This document shows, one piece after another, positions 25,293 to 34,300 of a DNA stretch of 64,000 nt; the stretch's first letter is position 1, and the number at the start of each line of letters is the position of its first letter. This stretch comes from an uncultured Veillonellaceae bacterium (GTDB lineage: Bacteria; Bacillota; Negativicutes; Selenomonadales; Selenomonadaceae): NCBI GenBank assembly GCA_900314825.1, contig OMWS01000018.1, positions 1-64,000 on the forward strand, read 5' to 3'. The position numbers and the translations under genes were made by a program. The notes beneath the pieces are model-generated. The model was given only the letters and a program-made list of their open reading frames with translations, was not told the DNA's origin and did not search any database.

Positions 25293-25509
25293 AAAAGCTG
25301 AAAAAATTATAATTTCAAAGAAGGAATTTGGTTCCAAACGTAGAATCTTTCACCATAAGGAATTAGTACAAGTGACGCCGATTGCCACTGTGCGGCCGTG
25401 ACCGTTCATGCAAATGGCACAATTGACTGAAAAATCACATTTGCAACAGGGATGACGAGCGGGAATAGGGGCCTCTTCGCCGTCCCAAATCTCCAGGGGG
25501 GTTATTTTT
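25293..25509 (+). other. Leader region of the glycogen operon
   Basis: This gap must hold the glgC promoter. A TATAAT (25308-25313) is present but without a convincing -35 box, and TTGACT occurs near 25424 without a good -10. The glgC ribosome site GGGGGG lies at the end. No gene is seen. Confidence 0.35.
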
Positions 25510-26664
25510 ATGAGTAAGACAGAATGCTTGGCCATGATCCTCGCGGGCGGCCAGGGCAGCCGCCTCGGCGCGCTGACGAAGAACATCGCGAAGCCGGCTG
25601 TGCCGTTCGGCGGGAAGTATCGCATCATCGATTTCCCACTGTCGAACTGCGCGAATTCTGGCATCGAGAAGGTCGGCGTGCTGACGCAGTATCGTCCGCT
25701 CGAGCTCCACAACTACTTGGCAACGGGCAGCTCGTGGGACCTTGACACGAAGGACGGCGGCGTCTTCATCCTGCCGCCGTACGCACGTGAGAAGGGCGCG
25801 GACTGGTATCGCGGCACGGCGGACGCCATCTACCAGAACCTGAACTTCATCGACCTCGCGGATCCCGAGTACGTCCTGATCCTTTCGGGCGACCACATCT
25901 ACACGATGGATTATTCGTGGATGCTCGAGGCGCACAAGAAGAACAAGGCAGACGCGACGATCGGCGTCATCCCCGTCCCGATGGAAGAAGCACCGCGCTT
26001 CGGCATCATGAACACGGACAAGGAAGGCCGCATCGAGGAATTCGAAGAGAAGCCGGCGCATCCGAAATCGAACCTCGCGTCCATGGGCATCTACATCTTC
26101 ACGGCGTCGTTCTTGAAGAAATATCTCGAGGACGATGCGAAAGACGAGACGTCGGCGCATGACTTCGGCAAGAACATCATCCCGAAGATGCTCGCGGACA
26201 AGGCGCGCCTGTTCTCGTATGCCTTCGAAGGCTACTGGAAAGACGTCGGCACGATCGAGAGCCTCTGGCAGGCGAATATGGATCTCTTGCAGGACGAGCC
26301 GCCGTTCGAGCTCAATGGCGATTGGAAGATCTATTCGTCGAATCCGTCCATGCCGCCGCACTACGTCGGTCCGGATGCGAAGATCAAGAACTCGATGATC
26401 TCCGAAGGCTCCATGGTCCTCGGCGAAGTCGAGAACTCCGTCATCTTCTCGGGCGTCCGCATCGGCAAGGGCGCGAAAGTCACGAATGCCGTCGTCATGC
26501 CGTCGACGGTCATCGGAGAGAACGCCGTCGTCGATTACGCGATCGTCGCGCAGAACTGCGACATCCAGGCGGACGCGCACGTCGAAGGCGCGCTTGGCGC
26601 CATCACGGTCGTCGCCGAAGGCGAGACGGTGGATGCTGCTGCCGGATCGAAGCAGGTTGGCTGA
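25510..26664 (+). CDS. glgC: Glucose-1-phosphate adenylyltransferase
   Basis: A 384-residue enzyme that makes ADP-glucose from glucose 1-phosphate and ATP, the committed step of glycogen synthesis. The nucleotide-binding loop [24 protein letters not shown] (residues 8-31), [14 protein letters not shown] and the [11 protein letters not shown] metal site are intact. The C-terminal third is a left-handed beta-helix ([21 protein letters not shown] and beyond). Length and sequence match the Firmicute type that works with GlgD. First gene of glgCDPBA; ATG with a GGGGGG site 8 bases upstream. Confidence 0.97.
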   Translation: MSKTECLAMILAGGQGSRLGALTKNIAKPAVPFGGKYRIIDFPLSNCANSGIEKVGVLTQYRPLELHNYLATGSSWDLDTKDGGVFILPPYAREKGADWYRGTADAIYQNLNFIDLADPEYVLILSGDHIYTMDYSWMLEAHKKNKADATIGVIPVPMEEAPRFGIMNTDKEGRIEEFEEKPAHPKSNLASMGIYIFTASFLKKYLEDDAKDETSAHDFGKNIIPKMLADKARLFSYAFEGYWKDVGTIESLWQANMDLLQDEPPFELNGDWKIYSSNPSMPPHYVGPDAKIKNSMISEGSMVLGEVENSVIFSGVRIGKGAKVTNAVVMPSTVIGENAVVDYAIVAQNCDIQADAHVEGALGAITVVAEGETVDAAAGSKQVG

Positions 26665-26709
26665 GCAAGACACTTGATGTGTTCCTCTCTTCAAACGGGG
26701 TGAATAAAA

Positions 26710-27816
26710 TTGAAAACAGTCATGGGCATTGTCGACCTTCAGGAGAAGAAGAGCCTCATCCGCGAGCTCGCGGACAAGCGCTCCGTCGAGTCGATTCCAT
26801 TTGCAGGGCGTTACCGCCTCATCGATTTCTCGCTGTCGAGCATGGTGAATTCCGGCATCTCGAATGTCGGCATCATGCTGCCGGATGAGCCGCGCTCCGT
26901 GCTCGACCATCTCCGCAGTGGTAAAGATTGGGATCTCGCGCGTCGTCATGACGGCCTGTTCTACCTGCCGTGCTCGAATGATGACGAGGACCTCCGCAAA
27001 GGCGATCTCAAGAACTTCTACCACAACCTCGATTTCATCGAGCACAGCAGCCAGAAGTACGTGCTCCTCGCGCGCGGAAGCTTCATCTACAACATCGACT
27101 TCAACCCGGTGCTCCGCTTCCACCAGAACACGGGCGCGGACATCACGATGGTCTACCATACGGCAGACACGGAGTCCGTTGGCAAGAACGTCGTGCTCGA
27201 GACGGCGGACAACGGCCTCGTCTCCGACATCTCCGAGAAGCCGGCCATCTACGACGGCTCGAAGGTCTCCATGAGCATCTACCTCATGGAAAAGAAAGTC
27301 TTCGTCGAACTCGTCCGCTACACGTACGAGCATGGCGGCCAGGATCTCCTCATGGACGGCATCATCCGCCGCGCGAACGAGTACACGATCTACGCGTACG
27401 AGCATGACGGCTACGTCGCGCACATCGATTCGACGGCCGCGTACTACAAGGCGAACATGGACATCCTCACGCCGGAAGTCTGGCAGGAGCTCTTCATGGG
27501 GCCGAACAGCATCTTCACGAAAGTGAAGGACGCCGTCCCCGTGCAGTACAAGGAAACGGCGGACGTCAAGAACAGCCTCATCGCGAACGGCTGCATCATC
27601 CGCGGCGAAGTGGAGAACAGCATCCTGTTCCGCGGCGTGAAGGTCGGGAAAGACGTCAAGATCAAGAACTCGATCATCATGCAGAAGGCGGATATCGAGG
27701 AAGGCTCTCTCGTCGAAAACGTCATTTGCGACAAGAATGTGACGATCTCCAAGGATAAATGGCTCAAGGGCGCACCAAATTATCCTTTGATTGTTGCCAA
27801 AAATGTGGTAATCTGA
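26710..27816 (+). CDS. glgD: GlgD subunit of glucose-1-phosphate adenylyltransferase
   Basis: A 368-residue GlgC paralogue. FAGRYRLIDFSLSSMVNSGI and the C-terminal beta-helix (NSLIANGCIIRGEVENSILF) are conserved. The GGxGxRL nucleotide loop is replaced by VDLQEKKSLIRELADKRS and the catalytic metal-site Asp region is altered. This agrees with GlgD being a non-catalytic partner that raises GlgC activity in Firmicutes. The start is TTG 26710 behind a GGGGTG site, 45 bases after glgC. Confidence 0.95.
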   Translation: MKTVMGIVDLQEKKSLIRELADKRSVESIPFAGRYRLIDFSLSSMVNSGISNVGIMLPDEPRSVLDHLRSGKDWDLARRHDGLFYLPCSNDDEDLRKGDLKNFYHNLDFIEHSSQKYVLLARGSFIYNIDFNPVLRFHQNTGADITMVYHTADTESVGKNVVLETADNGLVSDISEKPAIYDGSKVSMSIYLMEKKVFVELVRYTYEHGGQDLLMDGIIRRANEYTIYAYEHDGYVAHIDSTAAYYKANMDILTPEVWQELFMGPNSIFTKVKDAVPVQYKETADVKNSLIANGCIIRGEVENSILFRGVKVGKDVKIKNSIIMQKADIEEGSLVENVICDKNVTISKDKWLKGAPNYPLIVAKNVVI

Positions 27817-27824
27817 ATACGAGG

Positions 27825-27851
27825 GCCGCTTGGAATCTGGTTCCGGGCGGC
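27825..27851 (+). terminator. Weak intercistronic hairpin glgD-glgP
   Basis: GCCGC..GGAA-TCTG-TTCC..GCGGC followed by TTTCTG between glgD and glgP. It could be a partial terminator or an mRNA-processing stem that sets different levels of the upstream and downstream genes. Confidence 0.4.
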
Positions 27852-27892
27852 TTTCTGTGTTTCAGGCTTTGTTCAAGTGGGGAGTGTTACAT

Positions 27893-30361
27893 TTGGCAAG
27901 AGAGAAGAAGGAAATCAAAAGAGATCGGGAATTTGACGCGTTGAAGGATTCGTTGCGCCTGCGTTTCATCAACACCGCCCACGTCATGTGGGGCCGTGAG
28001 ATCAATGAGCTCACGAAACAAGAAGTGTATCAGACGGTCGCGGCCACGGCGAAACAGTTCATCACGGAGAACTGGATCAAGACGAACAGCACGTACATGC
28101 AGCGCCAGGAGAAACAGGTCTACTATTTCTCCATCGAGTTCCTGCTCGGCCGCTTGCTGAAATCGAACCTCATCAACCTCGGCATCGAGGAAGCCGTCGA
28201 AGACGTGCTCGACGGCCTCGGCATCAATCTCACGGATACGTATGAAGAAGAGCCGGATGCCGGCCTCGGCAATGGCGGCCTCGGCCGCCTCGCGGCATGC
28301 TTCATCGACTCGCTGGCAGCGCACCGCCTGCCGGGCCACGGCTGCAGCATCCGCTACAAGTACGGCCTGTTCGAGCAGAAGATCATCGACGGCAACCAGG
28401 TCGAGATCCCGGACAACTGGCTGAGCAACGGCTTTGCCTGGGAGTACCGCAAGCCGGATAAAGCCATCGACGTCAAGTTCAATGGCAATGCCTACATGAA
28501 GGAGCAGCCGGACGGCAGCCTCAAGCTCGTCTACGAGCATCCGATGACGGTCATGGCTGTGCCATACGATGTGCCGATCGTCGGCTACCACAACAACACG
28601 GTCAATACGCTGCGCCTCTGGAATGCGGAGGTCAACCGTGATTTCTCGGATTACGGCCGTCTCACGCAGGAAGATATGCGCCGCAAGACAGAGTACCGCA
28701 ATTTCGTCGAGAGCATCACGGAGTTCCTCTATCCGGATGACAGCACGTACGACGGCCGCCGCCTGCGCCTCATCCAGGAGTACTTCATGGTCTCGGCCGG
28801 CGTGCAGAGCATCGTCCGCCATTACAAGAAGACGGGCATGGATCTCCATGATTTCTCGAAGAAGATCGCCATCCATATCAACGATACGCACCCGGCGCTC
28901 TGCGTCGCCGAGCTCATGCGCATCCTCGTCGACGAGAATGACTTCGAGTGGAACGAGGCGTGGGCCATCACGAAGAACACGATGGCGTACACGAACCACA
29001 CGATCATGCCGGAAGCACTCGAGAAGTGGCCGATCGACATGTTCCAGCCGCTGCTGCCGCGCGTCTACATGATCATTGACGAGATCAACCGCCGCTGGGT
29101 CGAAGACGTGCGCGACCGCTATCCGGGCGACGAAGGCCGCGTGCGCGAGCTCTCGATCATCCAGGACGGCATGGTGCACATGGCGCGTCTCGCCATCGTC
29201 GGCAGCCACAGCGTCAACGGCGTCGCGAAGATCCATACGGGTATCTTGAAACAGACGACGCTCCATCCGTTCTACGAGTACAATCCGCGCATGTTCAACA
29301 ACAAGACGAACGGCATCACGCATCGTCGTTGGCTCATGGGCGCGAATCCGGAGCTCATGAACCTCATCGACAAGACGATCGGCAGCCGCCGTTGGCATCG
29401 CCATCCGGAGCAGCTCGATCTCTTCAACGAGGCCATCGACGACAAACCGGTGCTGAAGCGCCTCGAAGAAATCAAGCTCATCCGCAAGAAAGCGCTCGCA
29501 GAGTACGTCAAGAAGCACAATGGCATCGATGTCGATCCGAACACGATTTTTGACATCCAGGTCAAGCGCATCCACTCGTACAAGCGCCAGCTCCTCAATA
29601 TCCTCCACATCATGCACCAGTATCGCCATCTGAAGATGCATGACGAGAATTTCCATATGCTGCCGACGACGTATTTCTTCGGCGGCAAGGCGGCACCGAG
29701 CTACTACATCGCGAAGAAGACGATCCGCCTCATCAATGCCGTCGCGGAGAAGGTGAACAACGACCCCGAGACGAACAAGATGCTGAAAGTCGTCTTCATC
29801 GAGAACTTCGGCGTGTCGGTCGGCGAAGTCGTCTATCCGGCGGCCGATGTCTCGGAGCAGATCTCGACGGCGTCGAAAGAAGCGTCTGGCACGGGCAACA
29901 TGAAATTCATGATGAACGGCGCCATCACGCTCGGCACGCTCGACGGCGCGAACGTCGAGATGCGCGACGCGGTCGGCGGCGATGAGCACATCGTCATCTT
30001 CGGCCTCAAGGCGGACCAGGTGCTCGACTACTACGCGAATGGCGGCTACTCCGCTTGGGACGAGTACAACCAGAATGAGGACGTCCGCGCCGTCGTCAAC
30101 CAGCTGACGGATGGCACGTATGGCGACAACCATGCGCTGTTCGATTATCTCGTCCACGAGAACGACGAGTTCTTCATCCTGAAAGACTTCGCCGCATACG
30201 CGGAAGCGCATAACGAAATCTATCGTCGCTACAAGGATCGCTTCCATTGGCTCCGCAGCTGCGCTGTCAACATCGCGAATTCCGGCGTGTTCTCGTCCGA
30301 CCGCACGATCGACGAATATGCAAATGAAATCTGGCAAGTCAAGCCGGTCATGATCGGCTGA
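27893..30361 (+). CDS. glgP: Glycogen phosphorylase
   Basis: An 822-residue GT35 alpha-glucan phosphorylase that releases glucose 1-phosphate from glycogen. Family landmarks are DAGLGNGGLGRLAACFIDSL, the HPALCVAELMR and AYTNHT active-site segments, and the pyridoxal-phosphate lysine motif EASGTGNMKFMMNGA (Lys near residue 670). TTG 27893 is preferred as start because GGGGAG lies 8 bases upstream; a TTG 63 bases earlier would add residues lying over the intercistronic hairpin. It lies between the synthesis genes, so storage and mobilisation are cotranscribed. Confidence 0.95.
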   Translation: MAREKKEIKRDREFDALKDSLRLRFINTAHVMWGREINELTKQEVYQTVAATAKQFITENWIKTNSTYMQRQEKQVYYFSIEFLLGRLLKSNLINLGIEEAVEDVLDGLGINLTDTYEEEPDAGLGNGGLGRLAACFIDSLAAHRLPGHGCSIRYKYGLFEQKIIDGNQVEIPDNWLSNGFAWEYRKPDKAIDVKFNGNAYMKEQPDGSLKLVYEHPMTVMAVPYDVPIVGYHNNTVNTLRLWNAEVNRDFSDYGRLTQEDMRRKTEYRNFVESITEFLYPDDSTYDGRRLRLIQEYFMVSAGVQSIVRHYKKTGMDLHDFSKKIAIHINDTHPALCVAELMRILVDENDFEWNEAWAITKNTMAYTNHTIMPEALEKWPIDMFQPLLPRVYMIIDEINRRWVEDVRDRYPGDEGRVRELSIIQDGMVHMARLAIVGSHSVNGVAKIHTGILKQTTLHPFYEYNPRMFNNKTNGITHRRWLMGANPELMNLIDKTIGSRRWHRHPEQLDLFNEAIDDKPVLKRLEEIKLIRKKALAEYVKKHNGIDVDPNTIFDIQVKRIHSYKRQLLNILHIMHQYRHLKMHDENFHMLPTTYFFGGKAAPSYYIAKKTIRLINAVAEKVNNDPETNKMLKVVFIENFGVSVGEVVYPAADVSEQISTASKEASGTGNMKFMMNGAITLGTLDGANVEMRDAVGGDEHIVIFGLKADQVLDYYANGGYSAWDEYNQNEDVRAVVNQLTDGTYGDNHALFDYLVHENDEFFILKDFAAYAEAHNEIYRRYKDRFHWLRSCAVNIANSGVFSSDRTIDEYANEIWQVKPVMIG

Positions 30362-30446
30362 TGGCCGTGATCATCGGCAAGAAGAACAGAAAACATGATC
30401 AGGGGCATTTGACACACGACATTTCTGAACTTTGAGGGGGGTTCTC

Positions 30447-32678
30447 ATGAAAACTTCAGATCTGAGTGAGTTCGATCTGTACCTGTTCCATCAGGGAACA
30501 AATTATCATGCCTATGAGATGCTCGGTGCGCATTTCGTGGAGCAGGATGGCAAAAAAGGGGTAAGGTTTGCCGTCTGGGCGCCGCATGCGAAATCCGTCA
30601 GCGTCGTCGGTGATTTCAACAATTGGGATACGCGCGTCCATCCGATGCTGCGCATCCAGGATGGCGAAATCTGGGAGTGCTTCATCGAAGGGATCAAAGA
30701 AGGCGACATCTACAAGTACGCGATCGAGCCGCAGTGGGGCGGCCCGCACATCATGAAGGCAGACCCGTATGGTTTCTTCGCGGAGAAAAAGCCGAACACG
30801 GCCTCCAGAATCTATGACCTCAGCCACTATGACTGGCAGGACCAGGCGTGGCAGGAGCGGAAAGAGCGCGAGTCGAGCTACGAGCGCCCGATGCTCACGT
30901 ACGAGGTGCACGCCGGTTCGTGGCGTCGCACGGTGGACGGCGAATACCTGTCGTACCGCGAGCTTGCCGATCAGCTCATCGACTACGTCGCGAAGATGCA
31001 TTACACGCACATCGAATTCATGCCGCTCTGCGAGCATCCATTCGATGGGTCGTGGGGCTATCAGGCGACGGGCTATTACGCCGTGACGAGCCGCTACGGG
31101 AGCCCAGACGATTTCCGCTATCTCGTCGACAAGGCGCATGCCGCCGGCCTCGGCGTCATCATGGACTGGGTGCCGGGCCACTTCTGCAAGGACGAGCAGG
31201 GCCTCCGTCATTTCGATGGCAACACGCTCTACGAGTCCGACAACGAGCAGCGCGCCGAGAACTGGGAATGGGGCACGACGAATTTCGACTACGGCCGCAC
31301 GGAAGTGCAGAGCTTCCTGATTTCGAATGCGCTGTTCTGGTTTGAGGAGTATCACATCGACGGCCTGCGCATCGACGCGGTCGCGAATATGCTGTATCTG
31401 AACTATGGCCGCAAAGATGGCGAATGGACGCCGAACAAGTACGGCGACACGGGCAATCTCGAGGCCATGGATTTCCTCAAGAAGCTCAACGAGACCATCT
31501 TCAAGTATCATCCGCAGGCGCTCATGATCGCTGAGGAATCGACGGCGTGGCCGCTCATTTCAAAGCCTGTCTACATGGGCGGCATGGGCTTCAACTACAA
31601 GTGGAACATGGGCTGGATGAACGACATGCTCAAGTACATGAGCCTCGACCCCATCTATCGCAAATGGAACCACGACAAGGTCACGTTCTCGTTCATGTAC
31701 GCATTCAGCGAGAACTTCGTGCTGCCACTGTCGCATGACGAAGTCGTGCACGGCAAGTGCTCGCTCATCAGCAAGATGCCGGGCGACTACTGGCAGAAAT
31801 TCGCGAACCTCCGCGCGTTCTTCGGCTACTGGATCGCGCATCCTGGCAAGAAGCTCCTGTTCATGGGCGGCGAGTTCGGCCAGTTCATCGAGTGGAAGTA
31901 CGACGACAGCCTCGATTGGCATCTCGTGCAGAAATATCCGATGCACACGAAGATGCTCGAATACAGCCGCGCGCTGAACAAGTTCTACTGTGAGAACAAG
32001 GTCTTCTGGGAAGTTGATTTCGATTGGAACGGCTTCCAGTGGATCGATCCGGACGACAACGAGAACAGCGTCATCTCCTTCATCCGCAAGGCGAAGGATG
32101 GCGACGACTTCATCATCGCGCTCTGCAACTTCACGCCGGAGGTGCGCCACGACTATCGCATCGGCGTGCCGAAGAAAGGCGTGTACTGCGAAGTCTTCAA
32201 TAGCGATGACGAAGCGTTTGGCGGCAGCGGCGTCAAGAATGGCGACATCCCGTCCGAGGACATCCCGTGGCACAACCGCGAGCAGTCCATCGCGCTGACG
32301 GTCCCGCCGCTCGCGACGGTCTACCTGCGCCTGCGCGGCACGGCAGCAGCCGGCCGCAAGGATGACGAAAAGGAAGCGCCGCTCGATATCGAGGGCAAGC
32401 CGGAGGCGGCAGCGGAATCTGCGGAAGCCGCCGCAACGGCAAAACCCGCGAAGAAAGCTGCGCCAAAGAAGGCGACGCTGAAAAAGACGACGACGAAACG
32501 CACGACGAAGAAAACGGAGAATGCGACCGTCGCAGCGACGAAAGCGGCGCCGAAGAAACGCCGCCAAACGAAGTCTGAGAAGACAACGAAGACGGCAACG
32601 AAGAAAACAACGACCGCCCGCAAGAGCACGACGCGGACGACCACCCGGAAGAAGACGGCGAAAGCTGCGAACGAGTGA
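30447..32678 (+). CDS. glgB: 1,4-alpha-glucan branching enzyme with histone-H1-like C-terminal tail
   Basis: A 743-residue GH13 branching enzyme that makes alpha-1,6 branches in glycogen. An N-terminal CBM48 (GVRFAVWAPHAKSVSVVGDFNNWD) precedes the GH13 barrel. The nucleophile is Asp310 in GLRIDAVANMLYLNYGR and the acid/base is Glu363 in MIAEESTAW; LSHDEVVHGK is intact. The enzyme proper ends near residue 631 (TVYLRLRG). Residues 632-743 form a low-complexity tail, first acidic/Ala-rich, then strongly basic with KKAAPKKATLKKTTTKR-type repeats like histone H1 or AlgP. I know of no such tail in typical GlgB. The start is ATG 30447, 8 bases after GAGGGGGG. Confidence 0.95.
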   Translation: MKTSDLSEFDLYLFHQGTNYHAYEMLGAHFVEQDGKKGVRFAVWAPHAKSVSVVGDFNNWDTRVHPMLRIQDGEIWECFIEGIKEGDIYKYAIEPQWGGPHIMKADPYGFFAEKKPNTASRIYDLSHYDWQDQAWQERKERESSYERPMLTYEVHAGSWRRTVDGEYLSYRELADQLIDYVAKMHYTHIEFMPLCEHPFDGSWGYQATGYYAVTSRYGSPDDFRYLVDKAHAAGLGVIMDWVPGHFCKDEQGLRHFDGNTLYESDNEQRAENWEWGTTNFDYGRTEVQSFLISNALFWFEEYHIDGLRIDAVANMLYLNYGRKDGEWTPNKYGDTGNLEAMDFLKKLNETIFKYHPQALMIAEESTAWPLISKPVYMGGMGFNYKWNMGWMNDMLKYMSLDPIYRKWNHDKVTFSFMYAFSENFVLPLSHDEVVHGKCSLISKMPGDYWQKFANLRAFFGYWIAHPGKKLLFMGGEFGQFIEWKYDDSLDWHLVQKYPMHTKMLEYSRALNKFYCENKVFWEVDFDWNGFQWIDPDDNENSVISFIRKAKDGDDFIIALCNFTPEVRHDYRIGVPKKGVYCEVFNSDDEAFGGSGVKNGDIPSEDIPWHNREQSIALTVPPLATVYLRLRGTAAAGRKDDEKEAPLDIEGKPEAAAESAEAAATAKPAKKAAPKKATLKKTTTKRTTKKTENATVAATKAAPKKRRQTKSEKTTKTATKKTTTARKSTTRTTTRKKTAKAANE

Positions 32679-32750
32679 TGTCGTGACAACGTGAACAATG
32701 GAAAGAGCAGAGGACAGATTTTGTGTTTTCCTGAGGGAGGATATGCGGGT

Positions 32751-34184
32751 ATGAAAGTATTGTATGTAGCAGCCGAAGCAGTTCCTTTTGCCAAGACCGG
32801 CGGTCTCGCTGATGTGGCAGGGTCGCTGCCAAAAGCCTTGAAAGAAGATGGCGTGGACGTTCGCGTCATCATGCCGAAATTCGGCAAGATCCCTGAGAAG
32901 TACCGCGACAACATGGAGCACATCTATGATGGTGAGATCAATGTCGCGTGGCGCTCGAAGTTCGTCGGCCTCGACAAGTACGAGCTCGATGGTGTGACGT
33001 ATTATTTCGTGGATAACGAAGAATATTTTGGCCGCGAAGGCTTCTATGGCTATGACGATGACGCGGAGCGCTTCTCGTTCTTCTGCCGCGCCGTGCTGAA
33101 TCTCTTGCCGGCCATGGATTTCTGGCCGGACGTCATCAACACGAACGACTGGCATGCCGGCCTCGTCAATGTGTTCCTGAAACTCGAGCACATGGGCGAC
33201 GAGCGCTATGACAGCATCAAGACGGTCTACACGATCCACAACCTGAAATATCAGGGCGTTTTCCCGAAAAACGTCATGGCGGACGTGCTCGGCCTCGACT
33301 GGAAGTATTTCAACAACGGTGACCTCGAATTCTACGATGCCGTCAACTTCATGAAGGGCGGCATCATCTACGCCGACCATGTCACGACGGTCTCGCGGAC
33401 GTACGCAAACGAGATCCAGTATCCGTATTTCGGCGAGCATCTCGACGGCCTGCTCCGCAGCCGTGCCGACGACCTCACCGGCATCGTGAATGGCATCGAC
33501 TATGATGCGTACAACCCGGCGACGGACGAGATGATCTTCGAGAAATACGATGTGAACTGCCTGTATCGCAAGGTCAACAACAAGACGGAGCTCCAGAAGA
33601 AGCTCGGCCTGCCTGTCGACCGCAAGATTCCGCTCGTCTCCATCGTCTCGCGCCTCGTCGAGCCGAAAGGCATGGATCTCATCGTGCGCATGATGGACGA
33701 AATCCTCCAGCACGAGGACATCCAGTTCGTCGTGCTCGGCACGGGCGAGAAACGCTATGAAGACTGGTTCAAGGGCCTCGCATGGCGCTTCCCGAAGAAA
33801 GTTTCGGCGAACATCTATTTCTCGAATGAGCTCGCGCATCAGATTTACGCGTCGTCCGACATCTTCCTCATGCCGTCGAACTACGAGCCGTGCGGCATCG
33901 GCCAGCTCATCGCGTTGCGCTACGGCACGATCCCGGTTGTGCGCCTCACGGGCGGCCTGCGCGACACGGTCACGCAGTACAGCAAGTACACGAACGAGGG
34001 CAACGGCTTCACGTTCGAGAACTACAACGCGCATGAGATGATGTATTCGCTGAAGCGCGCCATCAGCGCATTTGACAACTATGAGATCTGGCAGAAGATC
34101 CAGCAGAATGCCGTGAATTCGGATTACAGCTGGAAGAATTCTGCCAAGGAATATGAAGCACTTTACGAAGAGCTGACCAAGTAA
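32751..34184 (+). CDS. glgA: Glycogen synthase (ADP-glucose)
   Basis: A 477-residue GT5 synthase that adds glucose from ADP-glucose to glycogen ends. The N-terminal AEAVPFAKTGGLADVAGSLP contains the KTGGL ADP-binding motif (residues 15-19). The C-terminal domain has VSRLVEPKGMDLI and MPSNYEPCGIGQLIALRYGT, the E-x7-E type motif of the family. The start is ATG 32751 with GGGAGG 10 bases upstream, 72 bases after glgB. Last gene of the glg operon, ahead of a strong terminator. Confidence 0.97.
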   Translation: MKVLYVAAEAVPFAKTGGLADVAGSLPKALKEDGVDVRVIMPKFGKIPEKYRDNMEHIYDGEINVAWRSKFVGLDKYELDGVTYYFVDNEEYFGREGFYGYDDDAERFSFFCRAVLNLLPAMDFWPDVINTNDWHAGLVNVFLKLEHMGDERYDSIKTVYTIHNLKYQGVFPKNVMADVLGLDWKYFNNGDLEFYDAVNFMKGGIIYADHVTTVSRTYANEIQYPYFGEHLDGLLRSRADDLTGIVNGIDYDAYNPATDEMIFEKYDVNCLYRKVNNKTELQKKLGLPVDRKIPLVSIVSRLVEPKGMDLIVRMMDEILQHEDIQFVVLGTGEKRYEDWFKGLAWRFPKKVSANIYFSNELAHQIYASSDIFLMPSNYEPCGIGQLIALRYGTIPVVRLTGGLRDTVTQYSKYTNEGNGFTFENYNAHEMMYSLKRAISAFDNYEIWQKIQQNAVNSDYSWKNSAKEYEALYEELTK

Positions 34185-34203
34185 GACGTTCTGCCAGGTC
34201 AGG

Positions 34204-34231
34204 GCCCGGCAAGAGATTGCCGGGCTTTTTT
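34204..34231 (+). terminator. glg operon terminator
   Basis: GCCCGGCAA-GAGA-TTGCCGGGC followed by TTTTTTC, 20 bases after the glgA stop. Confidence 0.92.
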
Positions 34232-34300
34232 CTTGGCAGCGGAACTTGAACGAAAATTCTTTCAGGGACGTTCGTTCAACCAAGCAAGGAGAGAAGGCTT

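Noticed and set aside
25424-25429. TTGACT as the -35 box of the glg promoter
   Set aside because: No acceptable -10 sequence lies 16-18 bases downstream, so I left the glg promoter unassigned.
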